DNA of 9,768 nucleotides from Endomicrobium sp. (GCA_031290055.1 JAITOH010000036.1:1-9768); one strand, 5' to 3'. Positions 1-6,883 are shown, counted from the stretch's first letter. The notes: generated by a model not told the origin, from the sequence alone. Numbers and translations: made by a program.

Positions 1-1155
1 CCTGAGCTTGTATATGAGTGCACAAATAAATGGAACAGTGTTGCAGTGGTAAGTGATGGAACAAGAGTTTTGGGACTCGGTGATATAGGTCCTGAGGCTG
101 GAATGCCAGTTATGGAAGGTAAAGCTCTTTTATATAAATATCTTGGTGGAGTTGACGCCTACCCTATATGTCTTGGCACAAAGGATGAAAGGGAAATAAT
201 ACAAACTGTAAAAATATTGCAACCGTCTTTTGGAGGTATAAATTTAGAAGATATAGAACAGCCAAAGTGTTTCCCTATACTAAATAATTTGAGAAAAGAA
301 TGCAGTATACCGGTTTGGCATGATGATCAACAAGGAACAGCTTTGGTAACTCTAGCGGGGTTTATAAATGCTTTGAAAGTTGTGGGTAAACATATAGGCA
401 GAGTAAAAATTGCAATGATAGGTGCAGGTGCCGCGAATGTGTGTACATCTAGATTGTTAATGCTTTATGGTGCAAATCCTGCAAATATAATTGTAGTTGA
501 TTCGAAAGGCACTCTTCATAAGGGAAGATTTGATTTAAAGTCTTCCCTTGAAAAATGGGCTTTATCTACTGATACGAATGCGAATAATGTACGCGGTGGA
601 ATTAGAGAAGCCATGATGTCAGCAGATGCTGTTATTGCTTTATCAGCTCCAATACCAGGAATGATTAAGAAAGAATGGATAAAAAATATGGCTAGAAATC
701 CTATAGTTTTTGCATGTGCAAATCCTACGCCTGAAATTTGGCCTTGGGAAGCAAAAGAAATGGGGGCTGCCGTAATTGCAACAGGTAGAGGTGATTTTGC
801 AAATCAAGTAAATAATTCTTTGGGGTTTCCAGGAGTTTTTCGTGGAGTGTTAGATGTAAGGGCTTCTACGATTACAGATAGTATGTGCGTAACTGCTGCT
901 TTGTCACTTGCTTCATCTATAACTGATGGTAAAATAAGTCCTGATAAAATTCTTCCTACTATGAATGATTGGGATGTTTTTCCTAGAGTTGCTGCTGCTG
1001 TAGGTGTAAAAGCGATAAGAGAGAAAGTTGCTAATAAAAAATTAAGTTACGATAAAATTTTTAATGATGCAAAAGTAATGATAAAAAGAAGTAGGGCTAT
1101 AACTGAGACAATGATCAAAAAGGGTTATATAAAAAGTGCGAAAGATAAAATCTAA
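1..1155 (+). CDS. Malic enzyme (NAD(P)-dependent, decarboxylating), 5'-truncated by the window edge
   Basis: This enzyme oxidatively decarboxylates malate to pyruvate and CO2 with reduction of NAD or NADP, in the cytoplasm. The reading frame is open from base 1, so the true start lies outside the window; I estimate 50-60 residues are missing. The 384 visible residues begin at [11 protein letters not shown]. Family signatures, numbered in the visible fragment, are [19 protein letters not shown] (17-35), MEGKALLYK with the probable catalytic lysine (38-46), GGINLEDI with metal-binding acidic residues (78-85), HDDQQGTA (107-114) and the Rossmann loop GAGAA (141-145). Cofactor preference cannot be settled by eye. 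It is the short bacterial type, with no phosphotransacetylase-like C-terminal domain. Its last 20 bases overlap the next gene, a fumarase subunit, which suggests one transcript linking fumarate, malate and pyruvate. The family assignment is secure. Confidence 0.93.
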   Translation, partial: PELVYECTNKWNSVAVVSDGTRVLGLGDIGPEAGMPVMEGKALLYKYLGGVDAYPICLGTKDEREIIQTVKILQPSFGGINLEDIEQPKCFPILNNLRKECSIPVWHDDQQGTALVTLAGFINALKVVGKHIGRVKIAMIGAGAANVCTSRLLMLYGANPANIIVVDSKGTLHKGRFDLKSSLEKWALSTDTNANNVRGGIREAMMSADAVIALSAPIPGMIKKEWIKNMARNPIVFACANPTPEIWPWEAKEMGAAVIATGRGDFANQVNNSLGFPGVFRGVLDVRASTITDSMCVTAALSLASSITDGKISPDKILPTMNDWDVFPRVAAAVGVKAIREKVANKKLSYDKIFNDAKVMIKRSRAITETMIKKGYIKSAKDKI

Positions 1156-1978
1156 AACTATTATTTCTATTGTCGAAGAATTATGTGCTGGAGCTAATTT
1201 TGAGTTGCCTGAAGATGTATTAACTTCTTTAGAACATAAAGTTTTTTTGGAAAATAACATTGCAAAGAATGTTTTAAAAGAAATTGTAGAAAATGCAAGC
1301 ATTGCAAAAAAAGAGCAAATTCCGTTATGCCAAGATACTGGTACAGCAAATTTTTTTGTAAAATTTGGGAAAAATGTAAGAATTGATGGTGAGGAAGATA
1401 TTTATAGTTCTATAAACAAAGGTGTTTCTTCAGGATATACAAAGTATTACTTACGTAAATCAATTGTGTCTGATCCCATTGAAAGAGATAACACAAAAGA
1501 TAATACTCCAGCAAATATTTACCTTACTCTAGTGGATGGTGATAAAATAGAAATTACTTTCTTACCTAAAGGTGGCGGAAGTGAAAATGCTAGTGCACTG
1601 GAAATGTTCATTCCATCCTTAGGTTGGAATGGAGTGAAAGAATTTACTTTAAGTGTTGTAAATAACAAAGGGAGAAATGCTTGCCCACCTTTAATTATCG
1701 GTTTAGGTATAGGTGGGGACTTTTCATCTGTAGGACTTTTATCAAAGAAAGCTTTGTTGCGTAAAATAGGTAGTGAAAACATTGATCCTTTTTACAATAA
1801 AAAGGAAAAAGAATTACTAAAGGATATAAATAATTTAAATATTGGTCCTATGAACATGGGTGGCAAGACTACAGCTTTGGCAATATTTATTGAAACTAGT
1901 CCGGTACATATAGCTTCTCTTCCTGTAGCTGTAAGTATTCAGTGTCATTCTTGCAGGAGGAAGACAGTAGTAATATGA
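1136..1978 (+). CDS. Class I [4Fe-4S] fumarate hydratase, alpha (N-terminal) subunit
   Basis: This is the alpha subunit of the two-subunit, oxygen-sensitive fumarase, which reversibly hydrates fumarate to malate. It has 280 residues, the normal length. Recognisable blocks are IPLCQDTGTA (Cys65), LRKSIVSDP, DNTPANIY, the substrate-loop block PKGGGSEN (144-151), ACPPLIIGLGIGG (Cys183), GGKTTALA and the final SIQCHSC (Cys270). Cys65, Cys183 and Cys270 are the likely ligands of the catalytic iron-sulphur cluster. The start is a GTG inside the end of the malic enzyme gene, with AGGG 11 bases upstream; this 20-base overlap suggests translational coupling. The stop codon overlaps the beta-subunit start as ATGA. 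The related L-tartrate dehydratase TtdA shares this fold and these motifs, but the malic enzyme neighbour favours fumarase. Confidence 0.9.
   Translation: MRKIKSKTIISIVEELCAGANFELPEDVLTSLEHKVFLENNIAKNVLKEIVENASIAKKEQIPLCQDTGTANFFVKFGKNVRIDGEEDIYSSINKGVSSGYTKYYLRKSIVSDPIERDNTKDNTPANIYLTLVDGDKIEITFLPKGGGSENASALEMFIPSLGWNGVKEFTLSVVNNKGRNACPPLIIGLGIGGDFSSVGLLSKKALLRKIGSENIDPFYNKKEKELLKDINNLNIGPMNMGGKTTALAIFIETSPVHIASLPVAVSIQCHSCRRKTVVI
1955..1960 (+). promoter_or_regulatory. Ribosome binding site for the fumarase beta subunit
   Basis: AGGAGG is the strongest Shine-Dalgarno sequence in the window. It lies inside the 3' end of the alpha-subunit gene, 14 bases before the ATG at 1975. It argues against the upstream ATG at 1942, which would leave this site inside the coding sequence. 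The long spacing leaves room for re-initiation at the ATGA overlap. Confidence 0.55.
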
Positions 1979-2496
1979 GAGTGATTTTACAAGATTTACT
2001 TTTAGATAGCAAAACTATTAAAGCTGGGCAAAAAATTTTACTTAGTGGAACCGTGTATACTGCAAGAGATGTTGCTCATAAAAAAATTATAGACATTTTA
2101 GATAGCAATGGAGAGCTTCCCTTTAATTTAAAAAATTCTGCGATTTATTATTGTGGCCCAACACCTTCAAAACCTGGTAGTGTTATTGGGGTTTGTGGTC
2201 CGACAACATCTGCAAGAATGGATATTTTTACTCAGAGAATTTTAAAAGAAGGTGTTAAGTTTTTTATTGGTAAAGGGTCACGATCTAAGACAATTGCCAA
2301 CTCGATAAAAGAAGCAGGTGCAATTTATTTTTCTGCTACAGGTGGGGTTGCGGCACTTCTTTCTAAAACAGTAAAAACGGCTGATGTTGTTGCTTTCGAA
2401 GATATAGGGCCTGAAGCTGTTTACAAAATTGAAATTGAAGATATGCCTTTGATTGTTGCAATAGATAGTTTTGGTGGCAATATTTTTAATTTTTAA
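1975..2496 (+). CDS. Class I fumarate hydratase, beta (C-terminal) subunit
   Basis: This is the partner of the preceding alpha subunit; together they form the iron-sulphur fumarase. The 173 residues contain LLSGTVYTARDVAHKK (22-37), YYCGPTPSKPG (58-68), VCGPTTSARMD (73-83), GKGS (99-102), SATGGVAALL (120-129) and FEDIGPEAVYKIEIEDMPL (141-159), all typical of the family's C-terminal domain. The frame is open from an ATG at 1942, but I prefer the ATG at 1975. The protein then begins MRVILQDLLL as the family does, the start overlaps the alpha stop (ATGA), and AGGAGG lies upstream at 1955-1960, though 14 bases away, which is long. The TtdB subunit of tartrate dehydratase is the alternative identity. 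Confidence 0.88.
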   Translation: MRVILQDLLLDSKTIKAGQKILLSGTVYTARDVAHKKIIDILDSNGELPFNLKNSAIYYCGPTPSKPGSVIGVCGPTTSARMDIFTQRILKEGVKFFIGKGSRSKTIANSIKEAGAIYFSATGGVAALLSKTVKTADVVAFEDIGPEAVYKIEIEDMPLIVAIDSFGGNIFNF

Positions 2497-2503
2497 TAAT
2501 AGA

Positions 2504-2533
2504 TTGTTGTGAAAAAACAAAATACGGTATAAA
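2504..2533 (+). promoter_or_regulatory. Possible sigma-70-type promoter for coaX
   Basis: In the 73-base gap after the fumarase genes, TTGTTG (2504-2509) and TATAAA (2528-2533) lie 18 bases apart. This would start transcription near 2540, about 30 bases before coaX. In DNA this AT-rich such matches are common by chance. The support is the position in the only gap between the fumarase genes and coaX and the reasonable -35 box. Confidence 0.33.
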
Positions 2534-2569
2534 AATACAATACAAGAGAGTACTATCACAAAATTTGCT

Positions 2570-3361
2570 ATGTTTTTAGCGTTAGATGTAGGCAATACAA
2601 ATGTAACAGTAGGGTTGTTTAATATGGAAAGTGCAAAAGTTTTGCCAAATCCATTGAAAGTATGGAGAATGTCAACAATAAAAAGGCATACTTCTGACGA
2701 GTATGCTATGGTACTTATGAACATGTTTTCATATTCAGGGTTTGATGTAAAAAAAGTAAGATATGTAGCGATTGCGAGCGTTATTCTATCATCAAATTTT
2801 ATTTTTGAAGAGCTAATAAAAAAATATTTCAAAAAAGATGTTTTTTTTGTGAATTATGAGAATAGTGGTGACCTTGTTTTTGCTGTTGCAAACTTTAAAA
2901 AAGTTGGTGCCGACAGAATTGCAAACGCCGTTGGTGCTTATTCCATCTACGGAGGCGAATGTATTGTTGTTGATTTTGGTACAACAACAACTTTTGACTG
3001 TTTAAATTCTAAAGGAGAGTACATTGGTGGAGCAATAGTTCCGGGATTAATTATCTCGTTGGAAGCGCTTAGATTGAGAACTGATCAATTACCTCAAATA
3101 GAAATTAGGAGGCCATTAAAATCAATAGGTACTGATACTGTTAAATGTATACAATCAGGGATTTACTTTGGGTATATAGGGTTAGTAAAGGAAATTCTTA
3201 CAAGAATGAAAAAGGAAATAAAAGTGAAGCATGTAATTGCAACTGGGGGGTTATCAGAATTCATCTCATGTGAAATAAATGAAATTGATGCTATTTTGCC
3301 AAATTTAACCTTAGAAGGCATACGTATTGCATGGAATAAAAATCATAGGAGAAAATGTTGA
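2570..3361 (+). CDS. coaX: Type III pantothenate kinase
   Basis: CoaX phosphorylates pantothenate to 4'-phosphopantothenate, the first committed step of coenzyme A synthesis. It belongs to the ASKHA (actin/hexokinase-like) fold, unlike CoaA, and typically needs a monovalent cation. The 263 residues are a normal length. Visible motifs are the phosphate loop ALDVGNTNVTVGLF (4-17, Asp6), VGADRIANAVGAY (112-124, with probable catalytic base Asp115), VVDFGTTTTFD (133-143), GGAIVPGL (153-160) and the late ATGGLSE loop (224-230). The ATG at 2570 puts the protein start right at the phosphate loop, as in the family. No good Shine-Dalgarno sequence precedes it; the nearest purine run, GAGAG, is about 20 bases away. 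Its tail contains AGGAG (3347-3351) just before the start of a broken downstream frame. Confidence 0.93.
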   Translation: MFLALDVGNTNVTVGLFNMESAKVLPNPLKVWRMSTIKRHTSDEYAMVLMNMFSYSGFDVKKVRYVAIASVILSSNFIFEELIKKYFKKDVFFVNYENSGDLVFAVANFKKVGADRIANAVGAYSIYGGECIVVDFGTTTTFDCLNSKGEYIGGAIVPGLIISLEALRLRTDQLPQIEIRRPLKSIGTDTVKCIQSGIYFGYIGLVKEILTRMKKEIKVKHVIATGGLSEFISCEINEIDAILPNLTLEGIRIAWNKNHRRKC

Positions 3362-3414
3362 ATAAGATCTTTAGTTGTATTTTACAAAGTTGTTTTTTAC
3401 GAAATATAAAATGA
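3355..3414 (+). pseudogene. Truncated gene start after coaX, possibly a truB remnant
   Basis: An ATG at 3355 and a TTG at 3358 in the same frame overlap the coaX stop and follow AGGAG (3347-3351), which looks like the start of a gene once coupled to coaX. The frame stops after 19 residues: MLNKIFSCILQSCFLRNIK. The first ten resemble the tRNA pseudouridine synthase TruB start, which usually runs as a glycine-isoleucine-leucine-leucine block into DKP, but the conserved DKP-x-G-x-TS motif is missing. The truB identification rests mainly on the common bacterial order truB-ribF-rpsO-pnp. It could equally be the start of another lost gene, or chance. Confidence 0.28.
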
Positions 3415-3432
3415 TGCTATTACCTTTTTTAA

Positions 3433-3696
3433 AAGTACGTGTGTTTGGCTAATTTTTTAGAGTTTAAAGAGGCGGTCCCATAAAAAAATTTCAAATATTG
3501 TATATGGGGTATGATTGATGTTAATAATCGTGACATTGACATAAATCCGGTGCTTGTGAATACGTTTGAGTTTATAGTGATAGGGATTATTTTGGATATG
3601 TGCTCACTAAGTTTTCTTTGTTGGATTAGAAATGGAATATTTAGTATACTACAAATGAGTTGTAGTATTGCTTTGTATCTGGTAAAGCTTAGATAA
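3433..3696 (+). pseudogene. ribF: Decayed 3' end of ribF (riboflavin kinase/FAD synthetase)
   Basis: RibF converts riboflavin to FMN and FAD. In the frame of 3511, the translation resembles its C-terminal riboflavin kinase domain. LANFLEFKEAVP recalls the PTANL motif and the proline that follows it. GMIDVNNRDIDINPVLVNTF recalls the NIG-x-RPT segment and the following EVHIFDF-like strand. FLCWIRN then F-S-ILQ recalls the FL-x-x-IR-x-E-x-KFSS-x-x-L block, and the end SIALYLVKLR recalls the QI-x-x-D-x-x-x-AR helix. Key residues are lost: the threonine and RPT positions are changed, the KF block lacks one residue, and a TAA at 3481 breaks the frame. Only about 90 of some 310 residues remain, with no N-terminal adenylyltransferase half. 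The frame ends one base before the rpsO Shine-Dalgarno sequence, as expected of an operon neighbour. The match is by eye and moderately strong. Confidence 0.55.
3618..3647 (+). promoter_or_regulatory. Possible promoter for rpsO inside the ribF relic
   Basis: TTGTTG (3618-3623) and TAGTAT (3642-3647) are 18 bases apart. The overlapping pair TTGGAT (3621-3626) and TATACT (3645-3650) is also 18 apart. Either would start transcription about 55 bases before rpsO, giving rpsO-pnp its own promoter after loss of the upstream operon genes. The base composition makes chance matches likely. Confidence 0.3.
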
Positions 3697-3701
3697 AGGA
3701 G
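3695..3701 (+). promoter_or_regulatory. Ribosome binding site of rpsO
   Basis: AAAGGAG lies 9 bases before the ATG at 3711 and directly after the TAA of the ribF relic. This is near-ideal spacing, fixes the rpsO start, and is one of the clearest Shine-Dalgarno sequences in the window. Confidence 0.75.
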
Positions 3702-3710
3702 CTTATAAAA

Positions 3711-3971
3711 ATGATAACTATAGAAAAAGCAACAGTTGAGCAGTTTAAGATGCATGAAACTGATACGGGGTCATCTGAAGTTCAGGTTGCTCTCTTTACT
3801 ATGAGAATTAACTATCTTTCAGATCATTTTAAAAAATCCCCAAAAGATTTTGCTTCAAAGGTGGGATTTCTTAAAATTGTAGGACAAAGAAGAAGACTTT
3901 TGAATTATATTAAAAAACGTGATAAAAATAGCTATTCTTCGTTACTTAAGAAGTTAGATCTTAGAAAATAA
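3711..3971 (+). CDS. rpsO: 30S ribosomal protein S15
   Basis: S15 is a primary 16S rRNA-binding protein that nucleates assembly of the small-subunit platform. The 86 residues match the usual 85-90. The family core is clear: HETDTGSSEVQVALFTMRINYLSDHF (15-40), with the canonical DTGS turn (18-21), and VGQRRRLLNYIKKRDKNSY (57-75), the RNA-contacting helix pair. No conserved block is missing. An AAAGGAG site 9 bases upstream supports the start. It is followed by pnp in the same direction, the widespread bacterial arrangement. In E. coli S15 represses its own mRNA through a pseudoknot; I could not identify an equivalent fold here. Confidence 0.96.
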   Translation: MITIEKATVEQFKMHETDTGSSEVQVALFTMRINYLSDHFKKSPKDFASKVGFLKIVGQRRRLLNYIKKRDKNSYSSLLKKLDLRK

Positions 3972-3996
3972 GAAAGTTTGTTATAAATTCGTAAAA

Positions 3997-4049
3997 GGTA
4001 CAATAAATACTCATATAATTAAACGCGTTTTAATTATATCTTTTGTACC
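3997..4049 (+). promoter_or_regulatory. Long hairpin in the rpsO-pnp spacer, candidate pnp autoregulatory element
   Basis: Two nested inverted repeats form one stem. The outer arms are GGTACAA (3997-4003) and TTGTACC (4043-4049), 7 base pairs. The inner arms are ATATAATTAAA (4013-4023) and TTTAATTATAT (4029-4039), 11 perfect pairs around the loop CGCGT. An uneven internal loop of 9 and 3 bases separates them. The structure ends 27 bases before the preferred pnp start. In E. coli the pnp leader at this location forms a hairpin that RNase III cuts and PNPase then destabilises, so PNPase limits its own synthesis. A similar role here is inferred from position only. The GC-poor stem with no following T-run makes an ordinary intrinsic terminator unlikely. 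Confidence 0.6.
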
Positions 4050-4062
4050 GGTTTTGGATTAG

Positions 4063-4068
4063 TGAGGG
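4063..4068 (+). promoter_or_regulatory. Ribosome binding site deciding the pnp start
   Basis: TGAGGG sits 8 bases before the GTG at 4077, ideal spacing. The alternative GTG at 4062 overlaps this motif and has no good site of its own. This is the main reason for preferring 4077. Confidence 0.6.
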
Positions 4069-4076
4069 TTAAAAAT

Positions 4077-6146
4077 GTGGAATATTTTAAAAAAGAGCTA
4101 GAAATAGCCGGGAAAAATTTTATTGTTGAATCTGGTAAAATTGCTAAACAATCAAATGGCTCTTGCACTGTAAGAGTTGGGGATACAGTGGTTTTAGTTG
4201 CTTCTGTTGCTTCAAAGAGTACTAGATTTGGTGTAAATTTTGTGCCTTTAACAGTAGATTATAGAGAAAGAACTTACGCAGCTGGTAAAATACCTGGCGG
4301 TTTTTTTAAAAGGGAGGCTAGACCTAGAGATAGTGAAACGCTGGTAAGTAGACTTATAGATAGAAGTATCAGGCCTCTTTTCCCCAAATATTGGAGAAAT
4401 GATACGCAGATTTCTGCTATTGTTCTTTCACATGACGGTGAAAATGATTCCGAGTTGATGGCTATTCTAGGTACTTCAATTGCGTTATGTATTTCAGATT
4501 TACCTTTTTCAACACCTGTGTCGTCCGTAAGAATAGGCAAAATAAGTGGTCAATTTGTTGTAAATCCTTCAATTCCAGAGCAAAAATCAAGTGTTTTAGA
4601 TTTAGTTGTTAGTGGAACTGAAGAAGCTTTGACAATGATTGAGGCAGGTGCACAGGAGCTTCCAGAATCAGAAATGTTAGATGCTTTAAATATTGCAAGA
4701 GAAGTAATAAAAAAAATGTGTGTATTTCAAAAAGAACTTCCTGGGAAAAGTAAAATTGCAATTGTAGAGTCTGTTAGTGATTTAGCATTAAAAGCCGATC
4801 TTGAAGCGGAAGCTATTTCTAAAGCTGAAACTTGTGTTTCGATTAAAGATAAAAATGAAAGGGATTTTTTTTGGAGTTCTTTTAAAAAAGATATATTATT
4901 AAAAATTTTGGAAAAATATCCTAAAGAATTGCCAGAAACAGTAGATGCAATATTGGAAGGTATTTTTTGTAAAAAAGCAAGAGAGCTTATATTGTCTAAA
5001 AAGATTCGTGTGGATGGTCGAAGTTTTGAAGAAGTGAGACCTGTAGCTTGTGAAATTGGCCTATTACCAAGAGTTCATGGATCAGGTTTGTTCACAAGAG
5101 GACAAACTCAGGCTTTGGTCACTGTAACACTTGGAACTCCTGGTGATATGCAAATCATGGACGAACTTGTAGACGAGTATAAAGAGCGTTTTATGCTTCA
5201 TTACAATTTTCCGGGATTTGCTACGGGTGAGCCTAGAAGTGAAAGATCTACGAGTAGACGAGAAATTGGACATGGGAATTTAGCCAAAATAGCTTTGAAA
5301 CCTATTTTGCCGAAGGAAGAAGATTTTGGTTACACGATAAGAATAGTATCAGATATATTAGAATCTAACGGTTCTTCGTCTATGGCTTCAGTTTGTGGTG
5401 GTTCACTTGCTTTGTTTAATGCTGGTGTGCCTATGAAATCGAATTGTGCTGGTATTGCTATGGGACTAGTAAGAGGAGGTGATAGTTATGTTATTTTAAC
5501 GGATATTATGGGAATGGAAGATGCTTTTGGAGATATGGATTTTAAAGTTGCAGGAACAAGAAATGGTATTACGGCTCTTCAGATGGATATAAAAATTTCA
5601 GGTCTTACTATTGAAATTATAGCTCAAGTACTTGAACAAGCAAAGCATGGAAGATTTCTTATACTAGCTAAAATGGATGCTATAATTTCTGTGTCTAAAA
5701 ATAATATTTCAACTTTTGCGCCTCGTATAGCAATCTTAATGATACCTCAAAATAAGATAGGTGAGCTTATAGGTCCTGGTGGAAAAAATATAAGAAGGAT
5801 TCAGGAAGATAATAATGTTAAAATAAATATTGAAGATAACGGTAAAGTATTTATTTCAGGTGTAGAATCTACAGGTGTAGAATCTGCAAAAGAGTATATC
5901 GAATCTTTAACAGCTGAGGTTGAAGTTGGCAAAATTTACAATTGCAAAATTACAAAATTGATGGTTTTTGGGGCTTTTGCTGAAATTTTGCCAGGTAAAG
6001 AGGGATTAATACATATCTCTCAACTTTCAAGTCGACATATAAAAAAAGTAGAGGATGTTGTAAGAGAAGGAGATAAGGTTAGGGTTAAAGTGATGGAAAT
6101 TGACAAGCAAGGTAGAATAAATTTAAGTGTAAAAGCAGTTTTATAA
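4077..6146 (+). CDS. pnp: Polyribonucleotide nucleotidyltransferase (PNPase)
   Basis: PNPase degrades RNA 3' to 5' using phosphate and can add tails in reverse; it forms a trimeric ring, often within the RNA degradosome. From the GTG at 4077 there are 689 residues, a normal length. The order is: RNase PH-like domain 1 (about 8-135, with FFKREARPRDSE and RLIDRSIRPLFP), helical linker, catalytic RNase PH-like domain 2 (about 305-535, with DMDFKVAGT at 486-494 and ALQMDIK ending in Asp504 and Lys506), KH domain (GPGGKNIRRI from 566) and S1 domain (about 616-688). The frame extends back to a GTG at 4062, but the TGAGGG site and family alignment favour 4077. The protein ends directly after S1, without the C-terminal tail that binds RNase E in E. 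coli. The hairpin before it may mediate autocontrol. Confidence 0.96.
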   Translation: MEYFKKELEIAGKNFIVESGKIAKQSNGSCTVRVGDTVVLVASVASKSTRFGVNFVPLTVDYRERTYAAGKIPGGFFKREARPRDSETLVSRLIDRSIRPLFPKYWRNDTQISAIVLSHDGENDSELMAILGTSIALCISDLPFSTPVSSVRIGKISGQFVVNPSIPEQKSSVLDLVVSGTEEALTMIEAGAQELPESEMLDALNIAREVIKKMCVFQKELPGKSKIAIVESVSDLALKADLEAEAISKAETCVSIKDKNERDFFWSSFKKDILLKILEKYPKELPETVDAILEGIFCKKARELILSKKIRVDGRSFEEVRPVACEIGLLPRVHGSGLFTRGQTQALVTVTLGTPGDMQIMDELVDEYKERFMLHYNFPGFATGEPRSERSTSRREIGHGNLAKIALKPILPKEEDFGYTIRIVSDILESNGSSSMASVCGGSLALFNAGVPMKSNCAGIAMGLVRGGDSYVILTDIMGMEDAFGDMDFKVAGTRNGITALQMDIKISGLTIEIIAQVLEQAKHGRFLILAKMDAIISVSKNNISTFAPRIAILMIPQNKIGELIGPGGKNIRRIQEDNNVKINIEDNGKVFISGVESTGVESAKEYIESLTAEVEVGKIYNCKITKLMVFGAFAEILPGKEGLIHISQLSSRHIKKVEDVVREGDKVRVKVMEIDKQGRINLSVKAVL

Positions 6147-6150
6147 AGAA

Positions 6151-6240
6151 AAAAATTTTAGGAATCCGTTATTTGTTTTGTTATCTGTTGAATTTTAATG
6201 TTTTTTATATTATGGAAGGGTCGATATGACTGATGAGTGA
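6151..6240 (+). pseudogene. Possible 3' remnant of efp (elongation factor P) between pnp and accB
   Basis: One frame reads NPLFVLLSVEF, then a stop, then CFLYYGRVDMTDE, with its TGA at 6238-6240 overlapping the accB start. EF-P proteins end with PLFV, a short acidic stretch, and a GEY-x-x-RV tail, and efp is commonly encoded just before accB. The PLFV and Y-x-x-RV landmarks are present but 4 residues closer than expected, and a TAA at 6196 interrupts them. About 25 codons is very little evidence. The same bases also hold the accB ribosome binding site, so this may simply be leader sequence. Confidence 0.22.
6214..6220 (+). promoter_or_regulatory. Ribosome binding site region of accB
   Basis: GGAAGGG lies 12 bases before the accB ATG at 6233 and 5 bases before another ATG at 6226. 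The ATG at 6226 opens only a four-codon frame (MTDE) whose stop overlaps the accB start. Ribosomes could begin there and re-initiate on accB, or use 6233 directly. Confidence 0.5.
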
Positions 6241-6691
6241 CATTAAAGAAAAAGTAAAATCTCTTTACGAAATAATGCGTGATGAAAAAATTCGAGAACT
6301 AGAAATAAGTTCAAAAGGTTATAGTGTTTGTATAAAACGCAAAGATCCAAATAGAAATAATAATGAAGTTATGTATCAACAAAATAGACAAGCTATTGGA
6401 GAAAAAGGTGTAAGTTATGAAAGTGATAAGAAGAATGTACCACAAATTTCTTCGGAAACAATAAAATCTCCAATAACGGGCATATTTTATAAAGCTCCAT
6501 CTCCGTCATCTCAAGCATTTGTAAATGAAGGTGATGTTGTTGAAACTGGTAAAGTTGTGTGCATAATTGAAGCAATGAAAGTTATAAACGAAATAAAGGT
6601 TCCGTCTAAAGTAAAAATATTAAAAGTATTAATAGATAATGGCCAAGCGGTAAATTTAGGCCAAGATTTATTTGAAGTGGTTAAGGTGTGA
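6233..6691 (+). CDS. accB: Biotin carboxyl carrier protein of acetyl-CoA carboxylase
   Basis: BCCP carries CO2 on a lysine-bound biotin from biotin carboxylase (AccC) to carboxyltransferase (AccA/AccD), making malonyl-CoA for fatty acid synthesis. The 152 residues show the standard layout. An N-terminal helix and strand (1-37, IKEKVKSLYEIMRDEKI then LEISSKGYSVCIKRK) are followed by a polar linker (about 38-76). The biotinyl domain (77-152) has SPITGIFYKAPSPSS forming the thumb region, and EAMKVINEI with the biotinylated Lys116. The thumb separates BCCP from generic lipoyl or biotinyl domains, so accB fits better than a decarboxylase subunit. The start codon follows the family N-terminus. Biotin attachment would need a BirA ligase, not in this window. 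accC normally follows accB but is absent here; the next gene is ftsK. Confidence 0.92.
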   Translation: MSDIKEKVKSLYEIMRDEKIRELEISSKGYSVCIKRKDPNRNNNEVMYQQNRQAIGEKGVSYESDKKNVPQISSETIKSPITGIFYKAPSPSSQAFVNEGDVVETGKVVCIIEAMKVINEIKVPSKVKILKVLIDNGQAVNLGQDLFEVVKV

Positions 6692-6883
6692 TATATGGTT
6701 TGTGAGAAATAGAGTATGGTAATGGGAATTTTTTATGAAATTTACTGTGAAGAAGAGTCTTAGTAGCACTCAAATTTGTAATAAAACTTAAAGTTTATAC
6801 AATATTGTTAATTGTTTATTTTTAGAATAATCCTCCATAATAGTACACAGCAGTAAAGTAATTTTCATATTCTTTTTGTTTCT

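Larger units (their letters stand above)
3362..3710 (+). other. 349-base stretch without an intact gene between coaX and rpsO
   Basis: No intact gene is evident here. The first 50 bases continue the short frame that starts at the end of coaX. Positions 3433-3696 carry the ribF-like relic, and the last 14 bases are the rpsO leader with its ribosome binding site. The simplest explanation is a large deletion that joined the 5' end of one gene to the 3' end of another, followed by point decay. I see no terminator hairpin, tRNA or insertion sequence. Confidence 0.6.

Noticed and set aside
319..342. HDDQQGTA in the malic enzyme instead of the commoner HDDQHGTA
   Set aside because: The metal-binding aspartates are intact, and I believe glutamine at this position is a known variant, so it is not evidence of inactivation.
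2278..2832. Minus-strand open frame of 184 codons across the fumarase beta end and coaX start
   Set aside because: It lies antisense to two well-supported genes, is rich in Phe, Asn and Ile as expected from reversed AT-rich coding sequence, and shows no family motif.
3429..3755. Minus-strand open frame of 108 codons covering the ribF relic and rpsO start
   Set aside because: It covers the rpsO ribosome binding site and start in antisense and has no recognisable motif; the + strand reading matches RibF far better.
5859..5888. Two tandem 15-base copies in pnp encoding GVEST and GVESA
   Set aside because: The segment aligns with the usual PNPase length after the KH domain without an insertion, so the repeat is probably coincidence or constrained sequence.
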